This document shows, piece by piece, positions 1 through 7,782 of a DNA stretch of 35,997 bases (position 1 is the stretch's first letter; the number at the start of each line of letters is the position of its first letter). The DNA lies in contig JBBQKP010000005.1 in NCBI GenBank assembly GCA_038326995.1, forward strand, positions 1 through 35,997. The letters are read 5' to 3'. The stretch is from JBBQKP01 sp038326995 (GTDB lineage: Bacteria > Planctomycetota > Phycisphaerae > Tepidisphaerales > Tepidisphaeraceae). The notes under the pieces were generated by a model that saw only the letters and a program-made list of their open reading frames with translations, had not been told where the DNA came from and ran no database searches. Position numbers and translations under genes: made by a program.

Positions 1-134
1 GCGATGGTCGTTGTTCTTTCGGCGCGGAAGGATTGTTAGAGAGCGCTTCGAGAGTGCGCGCGTCGTGCGATCGTGATTATCCATTCGGCGCGGGAAGGAT
101 TTTTAAAGAGCGCTTCGCGGATGCGCGCCAAGCG
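1..134. repeat. Degenerate tandem repeat, two copies of about 67 bp
   Basis: Bases 1-67 and 68-134 align as two imperfect copies. Each has a GCGAT start, a TTCGGCGCG block (18 and 84), a GGAAGGATT block and an AGAGCGCTTCG block. The copies differ by scattered substitutions and a 1-base indel. Because the window begins inside the first copy, further copies may lie to the left. I see no protein or RNA function in it. Confidence 0.5.
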
Positions 135-429
135 CGATGCGCAGACCGCACAGCGCAAACCATAGGTGAGTGCCCGCATCGGCGTGTGATGTTTCAGTCG
201 AACGGACGGTGTGTTTGCGAAACTCGAAGTCAAAATGCGCTCAATTCGCAAACCAAAGTCGCCGAGGATTTTCGCAAGTGCAATCCGGGCCGAGAGTTGG
301 CCGAACTCGATCGACGAAAGAGCGATGAAAAACATCGTGAAAAACCGTGCGATTGGGGGGAAATCGGCGCAAAAGCGCGCTTAAAACAGGAAACGGCGGG
401 TCAAACTGACAAGGAATCTGGATAAGAAA

Positions 430-459
430 ATTCCTCTCCCGACAGGCCGGGAGAGGAAT
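430..459 (-). terminator. Rho-independent terminator of the wza/wzc-like operon
   Basis: A perfect 12-bp stem (430-441 with 448-459) encloses a 6-base loop. Read on the minus strand, the hairpin follows the stop codon of the co-polymerase gene by about 42 bases and is followed by TTTCTTATC, a short U-rich tail. This fits an intrinsic terminator for the leftward operon. It is the clearest terminator in the window. Confidence 0.8.
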
Positions 460-469
460 GGTTATGAGC

Positions 470-496
470 GGAGTCAGCGGAGTCGGTGGAGTCAGC
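470..496. repeat. Three tandem 9-bp units
   Basis: GGAGTCAGC, GGAGTCGGT and GGAGTCAGC lie head to tail just after the co-polymerase stop codon. This is one of several short minisatellites in the window. No function is evident. Confidence 0.6.
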
Positions 497-501
497 GGCG
501 A

Positions 502-2958
502 TTAGAACAGGTTGTAGAGACGATCGGGAACGGGGAACTCTCGCTTGTTCAAAACCGCGCCGGCGATGTGTGCGCCGGACTCGCTGAAGCGGAGCAGAGA
601 CTGCCTGATCATTTCGCGGTTACATGCGTTGTAACCGGCGACGAGGATGGTGGCGTCGCACGTGCCGGCGAGGCGTGCGGTGGTTTCGCTTCGGCCGACG
701 GGGGGAAGATCGACGACGATCGCGCGGTAGCCCAGAGCGCGGGCGGCGTCGATGGCGTCGCCGAGTCGGCCGACGAGTTGACGTGCGGCAGCACCGGCGG
801 GCAGAACGTCGAGGCGCGGGGCGTCGGTCCGTCGAATGACGCGAGAGAAGGAGCTGGCCGCGGCGCCGTCGCCGAGCCACTGCGAGCAGCCGTCACCGCT
901 CATCGCCGAGAAGTGTTGCTCGACGCCGGGCTGCAAGAGGTTGCCGTCGATCAGGAGCACGCGGCCGTTTTCGTTCGACGCGTCATCGCGAATGAAATCG
1001 CCGAGTGCCGTCGCGATATGTGTGGCGATGGTGGTCGCGCCACTGCCGGGCTGGAGTCCGACGATGGCGATGGTTTGAGGGAGTGTGCTGCCGCCGCTCA
1101 GGAGAAGTCGCTCGACGAGATCATGGGAAGAATCGACGAGTTTCGCATCGAGTTCGGCGCGTGCGATTGGAAAACCAAAATGAGTCGCGTCAGACGATTT
1201 TTGATTCGCAGGCGTGTGAAGAAGCGTGGCGGCCGAGGAAGGAGATCCGGAAAGTGTGGCCGATTCGGAATCGATATTTTGCAGGACTTCCTTAGCGGAA
1301 ATAGACGCATCGCCGAAGCGACTGCTGGGCACTGCCAGGCCGGGCCTTGTGGATTCGCGGACGAAGCGCTGGGCACCGGAGAACGTGTCGGTCGAGCCGA
1401 CGATGGGTGCGGAATAGCTGCCCGGCTTGAGTTCAACGACGGGCAGAGAAGCGACGCGCGAGACGCCCAGGCGCTGAAGCTGCTCTGGACGCGAGACGCT
1501 TCCGTCGAGGGCTTCGCTTGCGAGCGCGGTCGCGACGGCTGCGAGCGCGGCGGCCATGAGTCCGGCGAGCAGGATGAGCGGACGGTTGGGGCTGACGGGC
1601 CTGAGGGGCGGCGTGGCGGGCTGTGCGATTTGTACTTCGGAAAGATTGTACAAGCCGCGATTCTGCTTCATCTGAGCGACTTCGTAGCCGCGCGAATAGT
1701 TGGCGACGACGTCTTTCTGGAGGGCGATTTCGCGTTCGAACTTCGAGAGTGTGACGGCCGCGGAGTTGAGGGTTTGCTTCTCGAGCCCGGCATTTTCGAA
1801 GTCGCCCTGAAGCGACATGAGACGAGCCTGAAGTGCCTTCTGATCACTGCGGGCGGTTTCGAGGCGCAGGCTCAGTTCGCGGTAGATCGGGTTCGTGCTG
1901 GTGGTCCTGGCGCCGGGCGAATCAGAGGCCTGTGCGAGGAGTTTCTCGGCCTGTTCGATCTTTTCTTCAAGGATCTGGATGGAAGGGCTCTCGGGCAGGA
2001 ATCGGCTGCGCAGGTCCTGCTCTTCGAGGCGAAGCTGGTTGATGCGCTGCTGCATCTCGTCGCGGGCGCTCATCGCCTGATTCATCGATTCGGTTTCGAC
2101 GATCTTTTCGGGAATGGTCTTGAGCTGACTTACGATCGACGTGATGGTGGAGGAAGTGGCGGCGAGCTGGCCGTTGAATTGGTCGAGCTGCGAGCGGATC
2201 TCGGAGATTCGCTGAATGAGCTTTCCTTCCTCGACCTCTGCGTTGGAAACGCGTGTGCGATTCTTGACTTCAATGAGCTGCTGCTCGACCTGCGCGAGCT
2301 TGAGCTGCGCGTCGTCGAGCTGGTTCTTCAGAAAGCGAGCATCCTGCGGATTGGAATTCAGGCTCGAACGATGCTCTTGATATGCCTTGAGATAAGCGTC
2401 GAGGACGATCTTCGCGGCCTGGTCGTCGTTGTTGTCGTAGGTGATGTGAATGACATCGCTGAGCGGCTCGGTACGAACGTCAAGGTCTCTCTGCAGCGCG
2501 AGCATTGCGGTGGTCTTGTCCTTCGCCTGGGCGCCAGCGTCGGTGGAAAATTCTCGACCCAGGAAAGGCTTGCCGCCCAGCTCATCCACAACCCTTACAA
2601 TCACATCAGGCAAGTTGAGCAGCTCAGATTCGCTATTGACCAGGGCATCAGGGCGGGACTGTGTTTGAATGATCTGACCGAGTCCTGCGGTAGCGGGATC
2701 GGGCGCTTGCGATTCAAGGCCGGGCTTCACGCGGATCTTCGCCTCCGAGCGGTATTTGTCGGGCCAGAGCACGACGGCGAGCAGAGACAAAATCGCGATG
2801 AACAGGAAGACCGCCAGCGCTTTGCCGCGGTGCTTGAAGAGCACAAAGAGCATGTCGCGTGGGCCCACGCCCGGCGGACGCTCTGCCTGGCGTGCTGCCT
2901 TGGAAGCGGACTTGCTGGATTTGGTCGCGTGCGTGATGTTGTCGCCGTTGGTGCTCAC
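502..2958 (-). CDS. Wzc-like polysaccharide co-polymerase with degenerate BY-kinase domain
   Basis: The 818-residue protein has the layout of bacterial tyrosine autokinases that set chain length in Wzx/Wzy polysaccharide export. It has a cytoplasmic N-terminus, TM1 at about 47-64, a Wzz-type periplasmic domain with long coiled coil (about 205-440), a Pro-rich stretch before TM2 (459-481), and a C-terminal P-loop domain (about 615-800). The nucleotide site is eroded. Where Walker A has GKT/S the protein reads PGSGATT (637-643), with Ala641 in the lysine position. Walker A' reads IDGN (670-673) rather than DAD. Walker B reads VVDLPP (748-753). Only one tyrosine (815) is left in the tail instead of a Tyr cluster. 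The start is GTG at 2958, preceded by AAAGG at 8 bases. It lies 57 bp downstream of the export lipoprotein gene and ends at a terminator. The assembly role is well supported; kinase activity is doubtful. Confidence 0.88.
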   Translation of the reverse strand: MSTNGDNITHATKSSKSASKAARQAERPPGVGPRDMLFVLFKHRGKALAVFLFIAILSLLAVVLWPDKYRSEAKIRVKPGLESQAPDPATAGLGQIIQTQSRPDALVNSESELLNLPDVIVRVVDELGGKPFLGREFSTDAGAQAKDKTTAMLALQRDLDVRTEPLSDVIHITYDNNDDQAAKIVLDAYLKAYQEHRSSLNSNPQDARFLKNQLDDAQLKLAQVEQQLIEVKNRTRVSNAEVEEGKLIQRISEIRSQLDQFNGQLAATSSTITSIVSQLKTIPEKIVETESMNQAMSARDEMQQRINQLRLEEQDLRSRFLPESPSIQILEEKIEQAEKLLAQASDSPGARTTSTNPIYRELSLRLETARSDQKALQARLMSLQGDFENAGLEKQTLNSAAVTLSKFEREIALQKDVVANYSRGYEVAQMKQNRGLYNLSEVQIAQPATPPLRPVSPNRPLILLAGLMAAALAAVATALASEALDGSVSRPEQLQRLGVSRVASLPVVELKPGSYSAPIVGSTDTFSGAQRFVRESTRPGLAVPSSRFGDASISAKEVLQNIDSESATLSGSPSSAATLLHTPANQKSSDATHFGFPIARAELDAKLVDSSHDLVERLLLSGGSTLPQTIAIVGLQPGSGATTIATHIATALGDFIRDDASNENGRVLLIDGNLLQPGVEQHFSAMSGDGCSQWLGDGAAASSFSRVIRRTDAPRLDVLPAGAAARQLVGRLGDAIDAARALGYRAIVVDLPPVGRSETTARLAGTCDATILVAGYNACNREMIRQSLLRFSESGAHIAGAVLNKREFPVPDRLYNLF

Positions 2959-3015
2959 GGGTGGCCTTTGGGTGGTGAGGTCTTGGGAAGTCAGGAGAGA
3001 GGAACGGAAGGGGAA

Positions 3016-3756
3016 TCAGCGCCTGGAGGACGTGTCGATGCCGGCGCTGGTGTTGTTGCCGAATTGCCGGTTGATGGTGATGCCGCCCGGCACGACGCTT
3101 GTGATGTATTGTTCCACAAACTGGTTGACTTCGGTGATGGGCGTTCGCGGAACGAAGACGATGTCACCCGCCTGAAGCATGAACGGCTTGACTGCGGCGC
3201 CTTTGAGTTCGTCCTGCATATTGACGGAATAACCGATTCGCTTTTCACCCTCGTATCGCATGACGATGACCTGCTTGACGTCGGCGCTGGTCAGGCCGAA
3301 CCCGCCTGCCAGGTAAATGCCTTCGAGCAGCGACACGTCGGCGGGCATGTCGATCACGCCGGTCCGCGCGACTTCGCCGCCTATGAAGATACGGCGAGAA
3401 AAGCTGTTACGGACGATGATCGTCACATCGGGAAACTTCAGGTGCTGTGCATAGAGCTTTTGAAGATCGTTCTGGAACTGAGTGGGCGTCACACCCGCTG
3501 CCTTCACTTCGCCCACGAGCTGCAGCGAGATCATGCCGTCGGGCCTGACGCGCTGGGTGACGTTCAATTCCGGTGCGTAATAGAATTTGAGTTCGAGTTC
3601 GTCGCCCGCGCCGAGTACAGGATTCTGCATCTGTGCGATCGGCGCCTCGGCGGCGGGCAGCGCCATATTGCTGCTGCAACCGGCCAGAAGCGCGATACTA
3701 AGCAGCGCGATGCTGAAGATATAAGGCAAGGTGATTTGAATGGTTGACGATTGCAT
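3016..3756 (-). CDS. Wza-like polysaccharide export lipoprotein (Poly_export/SLBB)
   Basis: This 246-residue protein starts at ATG 3756. A longer frame reaching 3870 adds 38 residues with no signal character. The chosen start gives a hydrophobic signal peptide and a lipobox LAGC with Cys27. Residues 45-118 match the polysaccharide-export domain (VLGAGDELEL, then RPDGMISLQLVGEV). Residues 121-200 match an SLBB-type beta-grasp domain (RRIFIGGEV, LLEGIYLAGGF, LQAGDIVFVP). Members of this family form the outer-membrane channel through which exopolysaccharide leaves the cell. It is first in a two-gene leftward operon with the co-polymerase, the usual Wza-Wzc pairing. It is shorter than E. coli Wza (about 380 residues), as is common for the minimal family members. 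Confidence 0.9.
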   Translation of the reverse strand: MQSSTIQITLPYIFSIALLSIALLAGCSSNMALPAAEAPIAQMQNPVLGAGDELELKFYYAPELNVTQRVRPDGMISLQLVGEVKAAGVTPTQFQNDLQKLYAQHLKFPDVTIIVRNSFSRRIFIGGEVARTGVIDMPADVSLLEGIYLAGGFGLTSADVKQVIVMRYEGEKRIGYSVNMQDELKGAAVKPFMLQAGDIVFVPRTPITEVNQFVEQYITSVVPGGITINRQFGNNTSAGIDTSSRR

Positions 3757-3795
3757 TTTAGTCTCGGTGCGGGTTAAGGCCAGGCCGATTACGAC

Positions 3796-3805
3796 GTGTC
3801 GACAC
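3796..3805. promoter_or_regulatory. Perfect 10-bp palindrome upstream of the export operon
   Basis: GTGTCGACAC lies 40-49 bp before the start codon of the export lipoprotein gene, where a regulator could bind. Its position is the only support. A 10-bp palindrome can arise by chance in 36 kb. Confidence 0.2.
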
Positions 3806-4053
3806 TTCTGGTATCGGCTCACGCGACGCCTCGCTTGGCTTGAGCATTCATTCTTTCGCTTACCGAACAAGGGTTTTTGTGAAGCGATTCGGATAATAAC
3901 GATTGGACACCAGCGACATGATTGTTAGCGCCCGTACAGTCGCTACAGATCCACAGCGGATTCGACATGGACGACTTGCTGCTCATTGACAATTAAAATT
4001 CGCCGCTTCATAAGGCGCGAAGAGACTTCGATCAGAGCGGACGCGCGCCCCGC

Positions 4054-4118
4054 GCGGGTGTTCGACGCGGGTGTTCGACGCGGGTGTTCGACGCGGGTGT
4101 TCGACGCGGGTGTTCGGC
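4054..4118. repeat. 13-bp minisatellite, five tandem copies
   Basis: The unit GCGGGTGTTCGAC is repeated at 4054, 4067, 4080, 4093 and 4106. The first four copies are identical and the fifth has one change. The array is non-coding and lies about 70 bp left of the nearest DnaA box. Its reverse complement carries the core GCGTCGAACAC, close to the GCGTCAAACAC core of the 15-bp coding repeat at 10828-10902. Confidence 0.95.
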
Positions 4119-4186
4119 CAGATGGACAGACGATCGAAGAGATATGCTCCGATAAGATCGCGAATATCAGGATTGATGATCGACGA

Positions 4187-4195
4187 TTTTCCACA
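4187..4195 (+). promoter_or_regulatory. DnaA box (TTTTCCACA)
   Basis: One mismatch from the TTATCCACA consensus, and identical to the form typical of cyanobacterial origins. It is in the same orientation as the box at 4255 and upstream of dnaA. It could serve initiation or autoregulation of dnaA. Confidence 0.5.
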
Positions 4196-4254
4196 ATCCC
4201 TCGGCCCGAGTTCGACAATCGCTGCAATTGGCGCAATCGCAACCTTTTCACTGT

Positions 4255-4263
4255 TTATCCACA
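4255..4263 (+). promoter_or_regulatory. Consensus DnaA box (TTATCCACA)
   Basis: A perfect match to the high-affinity 9-mer, about 0.9 kb upstream of the dnaA start codon and inside the gene-free region. Together with the site at 4187 it forms a pair on the same strand 68 bp apart, start to start. Confidence 0.6.
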
Positions 4264-5142
4264 CCGCCCATAAAATCGTGGATGGTGCGTGGAGAGAAAC
4301 GTTTTTTTTCAGCGTTGCGTCCGACAACTGCGTGTTACAGATGGTGTGGACGGAAAATCCAATAAAGACAGGCTTTACAGCACTGCCCGCGGGGATTACT
4401 CTAGGCCCAACGTTCAGGGACGGCCGCGTGCGAAATGCAAAATCCACAGGCCCAAGCGACAACCTCCTAGCCCGACTCATCGCGACGAATACCGTTTCTC
4501 ATCCGCTCCATAGACAGTCCTACTTAGTCATGGCAACAGGCGCCATGCAATGTGCGAAAAAGACTTTTCGGGAACCCGTCTAAATCGCCATTTTTCCAGT
4601 AGTGAGAATAAAGACTAATCGGCACACCATTGCTGATTATTCCGCACTGCGTTCGAGCCCTAAACATCGCCCACCGCGATGACAACAGGGTCTGGAACAA
4701 TCCCAGTGCGCTCTCACCGATCAACTGTGTATTCAGTTGTCTGAACATGCCCATAACCGCTCGATAGTCGTTATTTGTATTCGTGCAAATATGTGAGGGC
4801 ATTATATACCGGTAATTCTATACGGGCGTGGGCACCGGAATCAATGAATATCGGTCGGCAGTTAAGAGTCGGCAGTGTGAGGTGTCAGAGGTCGTCATCG
4901 CTTGTCGAACGTACTTGATCACGCGTCAGGCTTTGCCCAATGAGCAATCATTCGGCAGGACTGGGCGCGAGATCAGCGTGTTGAATGGAGTCTGAAGAAA
5001 ATAGTCCGCCGGTCGCCTTTAGCCGAGGAATCGGACGGACGGATGTTTCGTGGACTGCCTGATCCGACTTCGCATTGCGAAAGCAACTGCATAAGTTATT
5101 GGGCATTCGGGACGAACATCCTCAACCAAGCCATTCACACCC

Positions 5143-5147
5143 GGGAG
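5143..5147 (+). promoter_or_regulatory. Ribosome-binding site deciding the dnaA start
   Basis: GGGAG lies 9 bases before the GTG at 5157. An upstream in-frame ATG at 5043 would add 38 residues that do not resemble DnaA domain I, so the GTG is preferred. Confidence 0.6.
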
Positions 5148-5156
5148 ATCGAAATC

Positions 5157-7028
5157 GTGTCCAGAATTCAATTGCAGGACCCGCAGGTTTCCAGACTTCA
5201 AGACGCCATCGCCCAGCGAGTCGGGGCACAACGCTTCGCCGTCTGGTTTAGCAACAGCGCCAAGCTCGAACTTAAGAATGACGGCCTTGAGATCGCCGTG
5301 CCCAATGACTTCATCAGCGACTGGATCGGCCAGCACTTTTCGAGCCCGATTCAGGAGGCCGCACAGGAAGTCCTGGGCTGCGAGATGCCCTTGCGATTCA
5401 ACGTCGTGCCGCAGCTTTTCGACGCCGCTTCAAGTGATTCACCTTCGCACAACGGACATTCCAGCAACGGACATTCCAGCAACGGACAGTCGTCAGGTTC
5501 ACATTCGACTTCGAACGCATCATTGCCGGTTCGGAGGTCCGTCGCCGATCTCGCCGCGAATCTTTCCGGCAAGTCCTCATCCAAGTCTACTGACGCGCGC
5601 CAAACCGACGCACACAATTCATCGATCTCCTCCGCCAACCGCGCCGCCGTCCACAACAATCACGCCACCGCGGGCATGCTCGAAAGCCGCGGCCTGATGA
5701 AGTCCACCGTCAGGTCAGACTCACAAAAAGCCGACGCGCGCAAGCCCGGCTTCGGCCCCATCGGACCGGCCATTTCGCCCTCATATGCCCTGGATCGAGG
5801 ACAGTCGAATCAGCACTCCGGTAATCGCACGGGTAATCGCACGGGTGATCGCAACGGTGACCGCACGGGTGATCGCAACGGCGGTCACTCGCTCAACCCT
5901 TCTCAGAACCATTCATCAGAGCATTCGATGGACAGCTCGGGCAGCACCTCCATAGGCAGCGTGTCGGGCAAGCATCGCCTGAAGTTCGATCTCGCCTCCT
6001 TTGTCGCGGGCTCATCCAACCAGCTCGCCCTCACCTGCATCGACTACGTCGCGCAGCACCCGGGCACGCAATACAACCCGCTGTTCATCCACGCCACTGG
6101 AAGCCTTGGCAAGACGCACTTGCTTCACGGCCTGTGCAGGCGATTCGGCGAGCTTCATCCGACAGGAAAATGGGCGTATCTCACGGGCGAAGACTTCACT
6201 AACGAATTCGTCGGCGCGTTGCGATCCAACAAGGTGGAAGCCTTCCGCCGAAAGATGCGCGAACTCGATTTGCTCGTGCTCGACGACGTTCACTTCCTCG
6301 CGGGCAAGCGATCGACGCAGGAAGAATTCCTCCACACCTTCAACGCGCTGGAAGCGACTGGAAAACAGGTCGTTCTCGCGTCTGACGCACACCCCAAGCA
6401 CGTGCGAGAATTCAGCGAGTCGCTGGTCAATCGCTTCGTGAGCGGCATGGTCGTTCGAATTGATCCGCCCAACTTTTCGACCCGCGTCGAGATTCTCAAA
6501 CGTCTTGCTGTCCGCGCCAGGCTTGTGATGACCGACGATGTGATCGACTGGATCGCCAAGCGTGTGACGCAGAACGTTCGCGAGCTCGAAGGCGCTCTGA
6601 CGCGAGTTCAGGCGCTGAGCCGTCTCGACGGCCGAACGCCCGGAATCGATACTGTTCGCGCCGCACTGGGCGACCTCGATAGACAGATGTCCTCGCCGCT
6701 CAAGCCCGAAAGCATTCTGGCCAGCGTGTGCGAATTTTTCGGTCTCGATATGAAAGAGCTCATGTCCGGACGTCGTCAGCGGACGATCAGCCTGGCGAGG
6801 TCGGTGGCGATGTATCTGGTCCGCAAGAACAGCCGACTGAGCTTCCCGGAAATCGCGGGCAAGCTGGGCAAGCGGAATCACAGCACGGTGATTAGCGCCT
6901 GCCGCCGCATCGAGAAAGCCGCCGCCAAGAATGAGAAACTGCTTTGGGAAAGTTCAACAGGCGACCGCACCGACGAAGCACAGGAACTGATTCAGCGGCT
7001 CGAAGAGCACGCGCGGGCGATGGGATGA
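5157..7028 (+). CDS. dnaA: Chromosomal replication initiator DnaA with long low-complexity linker
   Basis: The protein has 623 residues from the GTG start. Domain I (about 1-85) is followed by an unusually long Ser/Asn/Gly/Arg/His-rich domain II (about 90-270), partly built from tandem repeats. The AAA+ domain III (about 273-505) has Walker A ATGSLGKT (313-320), Walker B LLVLDD (372-377), sensor I LASD (407-410), a probable arginine finger Arg426 and RELEG (475-479). The DNA-binding domain IV (about 510-600) ends in the signature helix GKRNHSTV (571-578). It binds ATP and DnaA boxes to open oriC. Two departures stand out: the first Walker A glycine is Ala313, and the usual Asp of the GxxDHTTV signature is Asn574. 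The lysine and threonine of the P-loop are intact, so activity is likely. Typical DnaA is 440-470 residues; the excess is the linker. Confidence 0.97.
   Translation: MSRIQLQDPQVSRLQDAIAQRVGAQRFAVWFSNSAKLELKNDGLEIAVPNDFISDWIGQHFSSPIQEAAQEVLGCEMPLRFNVVPQLFDAASSDSPSHNGHSSNGHSSNGQSSGSHSTSNASLPVRRSVADLAANLSGKSSSKSTDARQTDAHNSSISSANRAAVHNNHATAGMLESRGLMKSTVRSDSQKADARKPGFGPIGPAISPSYALDRGQSNQHSGNRTGNRTGDRNGDRTGDRNGGHSLNPSQNHSSEHSMDSSGSTSIGSVSGKHRLKFDLASFVAGSSNQLALTCIDYVAQHPGTQYNPLFIHATGSLGKTHLLHGLCRRFGELHPTGKWAYLTGEDFTNEFVGALRSNKVEAFRRKMRELDLLVLDDVHFLAGKRSTQEEFLHTFNALEATGKQVVLASDAHPKHVREFSESLVNRFVSGMVVRIDPPNFSTRVEILKRLAVRARLVMTDDVIDWIAKRVTQNVRELEGALTRVQALSRLDGRTPGIDTVRAALGDLDRQMSSPLKPESILASVCEFFGLDMKELMSGRRQRTISLARSVAMYLVRKNSRLSFPEIAGKLGKRNHSTVISACRRIEKAAAKNEKLLWESSTGDRTDEAQELIQRLEEHARAMG
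5451..5490 (+). repeat. 15-bp coding minisatellite in the dnaA linker
   Basis: The unit AACGGACATTCCAGC occurs at 5451 and 5466, with a partial third copy from 5481. It encodes an NGHSS repeat in domain II. The unit length is a multiple of three, so copy-number change keeps the frame. Confidence 0.9.
5820..5879 (+). repeat. 12-bp coding minisatellite in the dnaA linker
   Basis: Five 12-bp units begin at 5820, 5832, 5844, 5856 and 5868, of the form GGTRAYCGCAMS. They encode GNRT/GDRN/GDRT tetrapeptides (residues about 222-241). The repeat makes a basic, hydrophilic spacer just before the AAA+ domain. Confidence 0.9.
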
Positions 7029-7054
7029 GGGGCGATGGGATGAGGGGCGATGGG
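7016..7054. repeat. 15-bp tandem repeat spanning the dnaA stop codon
   Basis: The unit GGCGATGGGATGAGG occurs at 7016 and 7031, with a partial third copy at 7046. The dnaA TGA (7026-7028) lies inside the first copy, so the repeat adds further stop codons and start-like ATGs after the gene but does not extend the protein. Confidence 0.85.
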
Positions 7055-7178
7055 CTAGCTCGGCGGGTAGCGGGAAGAATTTAGCGGAGAGGGTGGACAA
7101 CCATCGGCATTGCCGCGAGGTGTGGGTGTTGGTCGTCCGCAAATGACCTCTGGCAACTACCCGCTCCCCACTTCTGCC

Positions 7179-7589
7179 TCAACTGATCACCGTCGCGATG
7201 ACCTTGCGTTTGCGAGGCCTGGTGTCGAAGTCAATGAAGACGATCTGCTGCCATTCGCCCGTCAGAAGTTTTCCATTCTCGAACGGCACGGTGACGCCCG
7301 GACCGACGAGTGCGGAGCGGACGTGCGAATGGCCGTTGTCGTCACTCCAGGTCGCTTCGTGGTGATAGAAGGCATCGTCGGGCGCGATTTTTTGCATGAC
7401 CTGCCTGAGGTCGTGCTGAACGAGTCCGGCTTCAAATTCGACGGTCGTGATCGCGCACGTACTGCCGACGGCGAAGAGGTGCAGCAGCCCGACGCCCGAT
7501 AGATCGGATGCGTGTTTGGAAATGAGCTTGCTGAGGTTGGTGATCTCGGTGTTGCCACGGGTGTCGAATTCAAGGGAGAAGCGCTTCAT
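7179..7589 (-). CDS. YjbQ/UPF0047 family protein
   Basis: The 136-residue protein starts at ATG 7589. An upstream extension to 7682 gives 31 residues not seen in the family. It matches the small trimeric UPF0047 family over its whole length: the VGSTCAITTVEF segment (42-53) stands for the family's HTSA-type motif. The DDAFYHHEATW block (71-81), a conserved histidine at 87 and the ending GKLLTGEWQQI...KRKVIATV are all present. E. coli YjbQ has weak thiamine-phosphate synthase activity and the true cellular role is unsettled, so I assign only the family. It is transcribed towards dnaA (convergent, 150 bp apart) and divergently from dnaG. Confidence 0.85.
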   Translation of the reverse strand: MKRFSLEFDTRGNTEITNLSKLISKHASDLSGVGLLHLFAVGSTCAITTVEFEAGLVQHDLRQVMQKIAPDDAFYHHEATWSDDNGHSHVRSALVGPGVTVPFENGKLLTGEWQQIVFIDFDTRPRKRKVIATVIS

Positions 7590-7782
7590 GGTTGTGCGCC
7601 TATTGGAAAGCGCAAGAGAGCTAAGAGCAACCGAAGCACCAATTCGAAATGCCTGTGCGCTTAAATCTCCGTGAAGCCGCATCGCTCGATATGAGTGTTG
7701 ATTGAGCCAACTCGCTCACAGCGTGTATCCTCTACGCGGTCGTCGATGCTCAGCACGTCACGCGATCTCGACTCATTCAATC

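Larger units (their letters stand above)
1..501. other. Gene-free left margin
   Basis: Open frames exist here on both strands (for example 33-425 on plus and 36-335 on minus). Their translations are Arg/Ala-rich, have no recognisable domain and no convincing ribosome-binding site, so I do not call them genes. The stretch holds the 67-bp tandem repeat, the terminator at 430-459 and a 9-bp triplicate at 470-496. A gene running in from the left cannot be excluded. Confidence 0.5.
3757..5156. other. Gene-free 1.4-kb region upstream of dnaA; candidate oriC
   Basis: Open frames in this stretch have no recognisable domain. Their composition suggests chance, especially those built from the 13-bp repeat. 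The region holds a consensus DnaA box (4255-4263), a near-consensus box 60 bp to the left (4187-4195), weaker two-mismatch variants at 3947-3955 (AGATCCACA) and 4440-4448 (AAATCCACA), and a run of eight T at 4302-4309. It also has a relatively AT-rich segment at about 4761-4830, an inverted repeat CAACTG/CAGTTG at 4722-4739, and the minisatellite at 4054-4118. A long gene-free stretch with boxes directly before dnaA is a classical origin setting, but in this phylum the origin is not always beside dnaA. Confidence 0.5.

Noticed and set aside
568..3747. A 1059-codon open frame antisense to the polysaccharide export genes
   Set aside because: It lies on the opposite strand of two genes with clear domains, is rich in Glu/Gly/Arg/Asp as expected from antisense reading of GC-rich codons, and shows no domain of its own.
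4054..4118. CRISPR array or replication iterons
   Set aside because: The 13-bp units are directly adjacent without spacers, no cas genes are present, and the unit does not contain a DnaA box or known iteron.
3943..4583. Overlapping open frames on both strands across the 13-bp repeat
   Set aside because: Their sequence is largely repeat translation (for example TPASNTRVEHPR), with no family match or ribosome-binding site.
4524..4802. A 92-residue minus-strand frame upstream of dnaA
   Set aside because: No domain, no ribosome-binding site, and it occupies the likely origin region.
7063..7164. GCGGGTAG/CTACCCGC inverted repeat as a bidirectional terminator between dnaA and the yjbQ-like gene
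   Set aside because: The 8-bp arms are separated by 86 bp, too far apart for an efficient terminator hairpin.
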